Shown here: positions 58,976-64,000 of the stretch, piece after piece
How the letters are laid out: each line of letters opens with the position of its first letter
Numbering within the stretch: the first letter of the stretch is position 1
NCBI GenBank assembly: GCA_028023455.1
Contig: JAQFVV010006200.1
Location: 7,405,506 to 7,469,505 of the forward strand
DNA from: Epiperipatus broadwayi
Lineage: Eukaryota > Onychophora > Udeonychophora > Euonychophora > Peripatidae
DNA length: 64,000 bases
Direction: 5' to 3'
Made by a program: the position numbers and the translations under genes
The notes under the pieces: model-generated
Seen by the model: the letters and a program-made list of their open reading frames with translations, nothing else
Database searches by the model: none
What the model was told of the DNA's origin: nothing

Positions 58976-60160
58976 ACAAGCATAATTACTTTGCACAAAC
59001 TGTCTCTGTAAATTTAAATATTTTTTCAGTTCACTCATGTTATGTTTTTTCATCAATACTACCTTGTAAATAAGGTCTCAATTTAACAGTATGAACAAGA
59101 AATAATCTGTTATTCATATACCACAAAGTTGTTATATAAATTGAACTCCAGATTTATTCTAACAAGGGTCTTGAAATTTAAATTAGCAAATATCTTAAAT
59201 TGATTGTAAATAAACATGTTTCACTTATGTATAGCTCATGTTTAGACCAATAAATTCAGATTTAATGGTAGGAGTGAGAGACATTTTATATTTAAATTTT
59301 CAGCTAGCATTATGTTCTATTTCTACTCTGTAAATTATATAATGTACTTAAAAAATCTATGTTCTAACATTTAAAAAATATCATATGATTTATTTGCAAT
59401 GTATTGCATAAATTTTCTAGTTCACATTAATATTTATATAACAAAATTATAATATTAGCACATTTGTTTCTAAATATCTGAATTTATTTTAAACAAAAAG
59501 TAATTTACTTGTTTCAATATACTCTTTTATAATAACAACTAATGAATAAAGATTTCAATCTATATTCAACTTAGAACACATATACATACTTTCATGGTAT
59601 ATATATATATATGCCTTGAGCATTCCATCATCAGATTTTCAATGAAATAAGTGGCTGAAGAGTTGGAAAGTGGAAATGATTGAAGCTTGTTCATTAATGC
59701 TTAAAGATTTGCTATCTTAATATAAACTGAACACTGATTTTATATATGTATGAGAGATGGTAATCTGCTGTATCAGTTATATAGGATAGATTAAATAGAT
59801 GTAGGGAGCTTAAAAATTGGAGTTCAAGCCCTTTAATAATATATATATTATTACAATAATTTCGGTTCTGACTAACATTTTGATCTTTCAAAATACAATT
59901 AAAAATAAAATATTTATTTTATACTTCCCCAATAACTCATTATTTAAATTACATTTAAAGTGTAATCATATCTCTGCAAAATAAATTTTAATTTTAATTC
60001 TTTAAAAAATATTGGAAGTAATAAAATTAATTTTGAATATTTAATACTTTACCAAACTGATATATATTTTATTTTAATCACCAAACATGAATATCATCAA
60101 CAGATTTTATTATGTATATTTTTAACCCTTTAATTTACAATTTCTGTTTAATTAAGTCAA
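58976..60160. other. AT-rich intergenic DNA
   Basis: No recognisable content. Confidence 0.45.
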
Positions 60161-60164
60161 ATCT

Positions 60165-60635
60165 TGTAACTAATTTTTAACCTATTTCTATCAAACATAT
60201 TTTTTCTCAAATTTCATACACATTTGGTTATGATGACAATGTAATAAATATTTCAAGTTTGTCTCACCGCTGAACAGTGTTGGAGCACACATTTTAAACC
60301 ACATTCGAATGAATCATGCACAGCAGATGAATTTTAGTTTTTTAAGCAAATGCTGACATTTTATTTGAGAAATTTTTTGTTAGGGATGTTTGCAATTAAT
60401 TAAAATAGAAAAAAAACTGAAATGAACAAAATCTTAATTTCTCTTCAGATTGTTTATATAAAACTCACTTTAAAAAAAAAAAAAGTTGCTGCCTAAATAA
60501 ACACAACAATTTTTGAAACTGATTTTTAATCTATTTTTACTGAATGGATTTTCTTCAAATGTTTTATACACATTTGGTATATCTGACAACGAAATACTTC
60601 AGAGTCATTCGGCTTAATAGAGTTGGTGGGACTGC
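60165..60635. repeat. Diverged direct repeat about 350 bp apart
   Basis: Segments 60165-60285 and 60515-60632 share CTTGTAACTAATTTTTAACC/TTTGAAACTGATTTTTAATC, TTTCTCAAATTTCATACACATTTGGT/TTCTTCAAATGTTTTATACACATTTGGT in order (short matching blocks), and GTTGG. Likely an old duplication or two copies of an unknown repeat. Confidence 0.45.
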
Positions 60636-62631
60636 AAATTATAATTCAAATATTGGAAATATAATGACATATTTTAGATTCTCAGTTTTTAAATTTGAAT
60701 ATGATTAGCTTTCCTGTTTATGATAAAACGATTTTGAGAAATTGAAGTAATACAGAGATAAATTTCTTAGCAAGAAGTAAGTTGCAAAATAACCAAATAC
60801 TAAAAAATAAAAAATAATATATTTAATTTTTTTTTAAATGCTTTTATTTAATTTGAGGACTAATGCACTAAATATATATATTTTCTTGGACTGGTTGTTT
60901 ATATATAACTTGAAATAAAAGCAGGGAACGGGACAAAAAAAAATAATTCAAACAATAACAGAGTATTTAGTTAGATCAAAAACTGTATTGATCAAATTAA
61001 TTATTTTATGCCCCCCCACACACACACATACACACATTTTTATCTAAAGTTTTAACAATCAAAATTGTGATTCAATAAAAAAAATTAGTTTATATATTGA
61101 AATGATAGTACTTAAAACAACTTTGTATTGGTTTGTAATTTTCTAGGGGGCATAGATGAAATATAGAACATTAACACTCTTCAAAAGTAATATTCCTGCC
61201 ATATTTTCCATCCAACATCTTAATTGAATCTATGGTTTAGTTTAAAGCAATTTTTTTCACTGTATAAAGATATTAAGAATCTGGTATACTTTTACTATCT
61301 TGAAGAAAGAGATCATATATCAATTACCATAATGTGTTTCTATTATTTTCTTTGAGAAGATATTTAAAATAAAACATATTCCAGGCACAAAATAATATTT
61401 TTTTTTTTTTTTTTAAAGGGTTAAAATTTGAATCTTTGTTTTTGAAATAAACATAACATTGGTTGTTTTTTCATCTTAACTCCATGTCTTTCTGTCAAAT
61501 ACTTAGTTAACCTATGAATTTAGTTTAATATAAACATTTTAAATTTAAAATATAAACCAAAATAATAATTATTAATAAAGTGAAAAATCAATTTTACAAG
61601 ATAAAAGCTACAACTTAAATATTATCCCTTTTAAAAAATAAAACACTTATTATCTAGATTTAAATTTTATATTTTTATTATTATATTCAAATACAGTTTA
61701 ATCACACTACTATAATTTATTATAGTGAATTTATAATTGCGCATTTGTACAGCGCGCATCTATGTAATTGGTTTCTATCAACATAATTAAAATAAATCAT
61801 GAAGTCGGTATATATTTTATTTTATTCAAATTTCATTTCAATCTAAGCTTTAAATGCTTGTTTCAACCCCTAGTACTAAATTAAAATTAATTCTCTCTTT
61901 TATATTATATAAAATTAAATGAAATTACACTTTTTATTTTATTTATGAGTTATTTTTTCCGTCTATAATATTAATTTGTCTGTTTGCATGTGCTAACTAT
62001 ATGAATAATAGAATTTCAAATTAGAATCACCACTATAAAAAAACATTTTAATATATATAATGAAGAGAGAAAAAAACAATTAAAGAACACCGAAAAGTTT
62101 TAGATATAAAATAACTTTCTGGCTGGTACATATAAAAAAGATAATGTCAATTAAACATTAAAAAAAAATTAAAATAATATGAGTTTCAACTTTTTTTCTA
62201 TATAAATTTTTTTATGACACTCAGAACAAAACGTAAATGAAACATTTCACTCAAATATGATTCATATCAGTTGACTTTATAGGGAATGTGAGTGAAAAAA
62301 ATGGGTGTGGATGGAATAAATGTAAAACATAATGACTGTCAAAATAACCTGACAAGACTAATCATTTAAATCATTCAAAAAGATAAATGAGTTATAGAAA
62401 TTAATTGCCCCCCCCCCCCCGTAAAAAAAAGTTAAAAGTTACTATCTTCTTCAAAAACTTCACTCTAGATTTTTAAAATGAAAAGAAAAAGACCAGTATG
62501 GTATTTTAAATTTTGAATAATAATGGTTTGAGAAATATATATAAAAGCAAATTAAATCAATTGTCTAAATGTTTACATTAGACATATATCTTTAATATAT
62601 ATATATACAGTCTTTAATCAATAGTCTATAT
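60636..62631. other. AT-rich intergenic DNA with homopolymers
   Basis: No gene. A run of 13 C residues (62408-62420), a C/CA run near 61011-61036 and a long T run near 61400 stand out. Confidence 0.5.
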
Positions 62632-63002
62632 CAGCGTTTCCCAATCTTTTTTGGCTCACGTACCACTTGGTAGTACATCATGCTAAATTGTACCACTTCG
62701 TAAAAATGATTGTATTTCTTGAAATTTGTTATTGCGAGTGTGTTATTTTATTTGCATTATAAATTTATAGGGTGACCATGTATGTATTCACATCTCATAA
62801 TGAGACAAATTGCATTGAAACACACCTAAATGTCACACCAGATTATAAACTCACTGTAACATATTTATATGTATGTGTTTATTCAAAGTTTCATATTTTT
62901 TCCAAAATAATTTATTAAAAATTACATTATTACATTAAAGGTTATTTGGTACATAGTGTTTTCTCATTCCTTCATTTGGTTTTCCCTAATTTGAGTGTTT
63001 TC

Positions 63003-63050
63003 TTTTTTTTTTTTGGAGCATCTTGCTATTGGCTGGGCCATGGAGAGGAT
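63003..63050 (-). mobile_element. Possible SINE 3' fragment
   Basis: A T run followed by CTATTGGCTGGGCCATGGAG resembles the SINE at 31222 in reverse (GCATTGGCTGGGGCATGAAC after a T run). Only about 30 bases match. Confidence 0.3.
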
Positions 63051-63064
63051 AAATCCAGCATGTC

Positions 63065-63304
63065 CTAAGTCATGGTAAAAATAACCTCAGGGGTTATCAG
63101 GCTATCTCTTGTTCTTGTTTTCTTTATATTGTTCAGCATGAAGTTAATAGGATTAAAATTTTGATGATTAAATACTAGCTTACATCTAGTAATCCACAAT
63201 AGATGATCAAGAATTAATGAGAGTCTAATTTCTGGGTATGATCCTTTTCTGATACATTCTTTCAAATTAAATAATTTAGATTGATTTGCCTTGATCCGAC
63301 TCAT
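63065..63304 (-). other. Open frame of unknown meaning inside hAT element
   Basis: A 79-codon frame between the hAT terminus and the transposase C-terminal domain. I see no hAT, RT or other motif. It is probably a chance frame in the element's 3' region. Confidence 0.3.
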
Positions 63305-63449
63305 TATTTATCTACTATTTTGTCATATTTCATTTACTAATAAATGGTTTTAATAAAAACACAAAATTATAAAAAACCAATTAGTATATTTTCTTATCAT
63401 AATCAAATATTTTTATAAAATAAATTTAATGAGATCTTTGTGCTTGTTT

Positions 63450-63972
63450 CGAACAACATAATTTTTTGAAATTTGGTTCAAAAGATTTGAGATATACCTT
63501 TAAGTGCTTTCAATCTGTTTCGATACTTATTTTTTTTAAAAATATATGAAGAAAAAGCTCTTCCCACTAATTCCGTACTAGTAAACAGTAATAATAATTT
63601 AAGAGCTTTCTCAGAAAGTTGTTCATATTCTTTAATGTTTAACCAAAAATTAATTAGATTGTATCATTTGAATTCTACTTGTAAAGTTTTGTCACATGAT
63701 AATTCTATTAAATTTTTTTTATCCTTTATTGATAATGATGTAGCTTTTTCTAAATTTTCTGCATAGAAGGGGTTTGAAATCCAATTATCATTTGTGTTTT
63801 CGGGTTTTGGAAAATATTCCATGAAAGACAATTTTAATCCTGTTAAATGTGCTATTATATTTTCTCGTATATCTTGAGACATACTAACCTTATTTTCAAA
63901 CAAAAAAATATGTAGAGTTTTGAATACTTCCAGTTGATTGTTTTCGATACTTATAAATATTACTGTTTCCAA
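63450..63972 (-). pseudogene. hAT transposase C-terminal part (ZBED5/FAM200-like)
   Basis: The frame 63664-63972 reads LKLSFMEYFPKPENTNDNWISNPFYAEN...DKKNLIELSCDKTLQVEF, matching the region after the core (FxxYFPxxxxxxWIxNPF...ELxELSCDxxLKxxF). After a stop at about 63663 the same frame region continues FWLNIKEYEQLSEKALKLLL, then STELVGRAFSSYIF and KYRNRLKALKGI, which is the hAT dimerisation domain (FWxxxxxEYPxLSExALKxLLxFxSTYLCExxFSxxxxIKxKYRNRL). The conserved CE of STYLCE is lost. The N-terminal part and BED finger would be beyond 64000. At least one stop, so probably dead, but less decayed than the hAT at 46 kb. Confidence 0.8.
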
Positions 63973-64000
63973 AAATCTAATTTCTTAATCATACTTTCAA

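Larger units (their letters stand above)
62632..64000 (-). mobile_element. hAT transposon, partial (runs off window)
   Basis: The terminal sequence CAGCGTTTCCCAATCTTTTT followed by CTCACGTACCACTT is the characteristic hAT end (CAGxGxTTCCCAACC, then GTACCAC). The 8 bases before it, GTCTATAT, would be the TSD, but the other end lies beyond the window. The interior holds a minus-strand transposase C-terminus and a SINE-like scrap. Confidence 0.75.

Overview
This is AT-rich intergenic DNA from an animal nuclear genome, most likely an invertebrate; I cannot name the lineage. The reasons are the absence of prokaryotic gene organisation, several-hundred-base TATC/GATA microsatellites, tRNA-derived SINEs with poly(A) tails and target-site duplications (TSDs), and metazoan-type hAT, RTE, Penelope-like (PLE) and Ty3/gypsy elements. 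I see no convincing host gene, tRNA gene or rRNA. Nearly everything recognisable is mobile DNA. The only long intact reading frame is the 941-residue endonuclease/reverse transcriptase of an RTE retrotransposon.

Layout. 0-5 kb: a solo short repeat, a SINE, a hAT transposase scrap, a TATC array, a 245-bp tandem duplication and a very long GATA array. 5-14 kb: SINEs, an RTE scrap, and a 1.3-kb composite of a dispersed repeat called here family A. 14-20.5 kb: AT-rich DNA with nothing recognisable. 20.8-22.6 kb: a decayed LINE RT split by a palindromic insertion. 24.0-27.6 kb: a complete but dead hAT element (8-bp TSD) carrying a nested TA-flanked DNA transposon. 28-39 kb: a nest in which a decayed Ty3/gypsy pol is split by a palindrome of PLE ends and then by a head-to-head PLE pair; the PLE itself is split by family B (14-bp TSD). 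A second inverted PLE pair and a second gypsy integrase scrap follow. 39-46 kb: two minus-strand RTE copies, one 5'-truncated and decayed, one full length with an intact ORF and 8-bp TSD. 46-50 kb: a decayed hAT transposase and two LINE scraps. 50.6-53.6 kb: a Ty3/gypsy-like LTR element (LTRs, polypurine tract, gag, protease, 5-bp TSD) that has lost most of pol, inserted into a family A copy. 55-58 kb: family B tandem and other local duplications. 58-64 kb: another family A copy, AT-rich DNA and the start of a third hAT element running off the window.

How the parts relate. RTE and PLE reverse transcriptases could have mobilised the SINEs and short repeats in trans. The most interesting pattern is that the small palindromic families A and B have 10-14-bp retrotransposition-type TSDs, occur as head-to-head or tandem multimers as PLEs do, and contain CTGANGA...GAAA elements resembling a hammerhead ribozyme core. 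The PLE ends show the same type of core with compensatory changes in the putative stem II. This points to a nonautonomous, ribozyme-bearing retroelement system that may depend on PLEs. It is an inference from sequence reading only.
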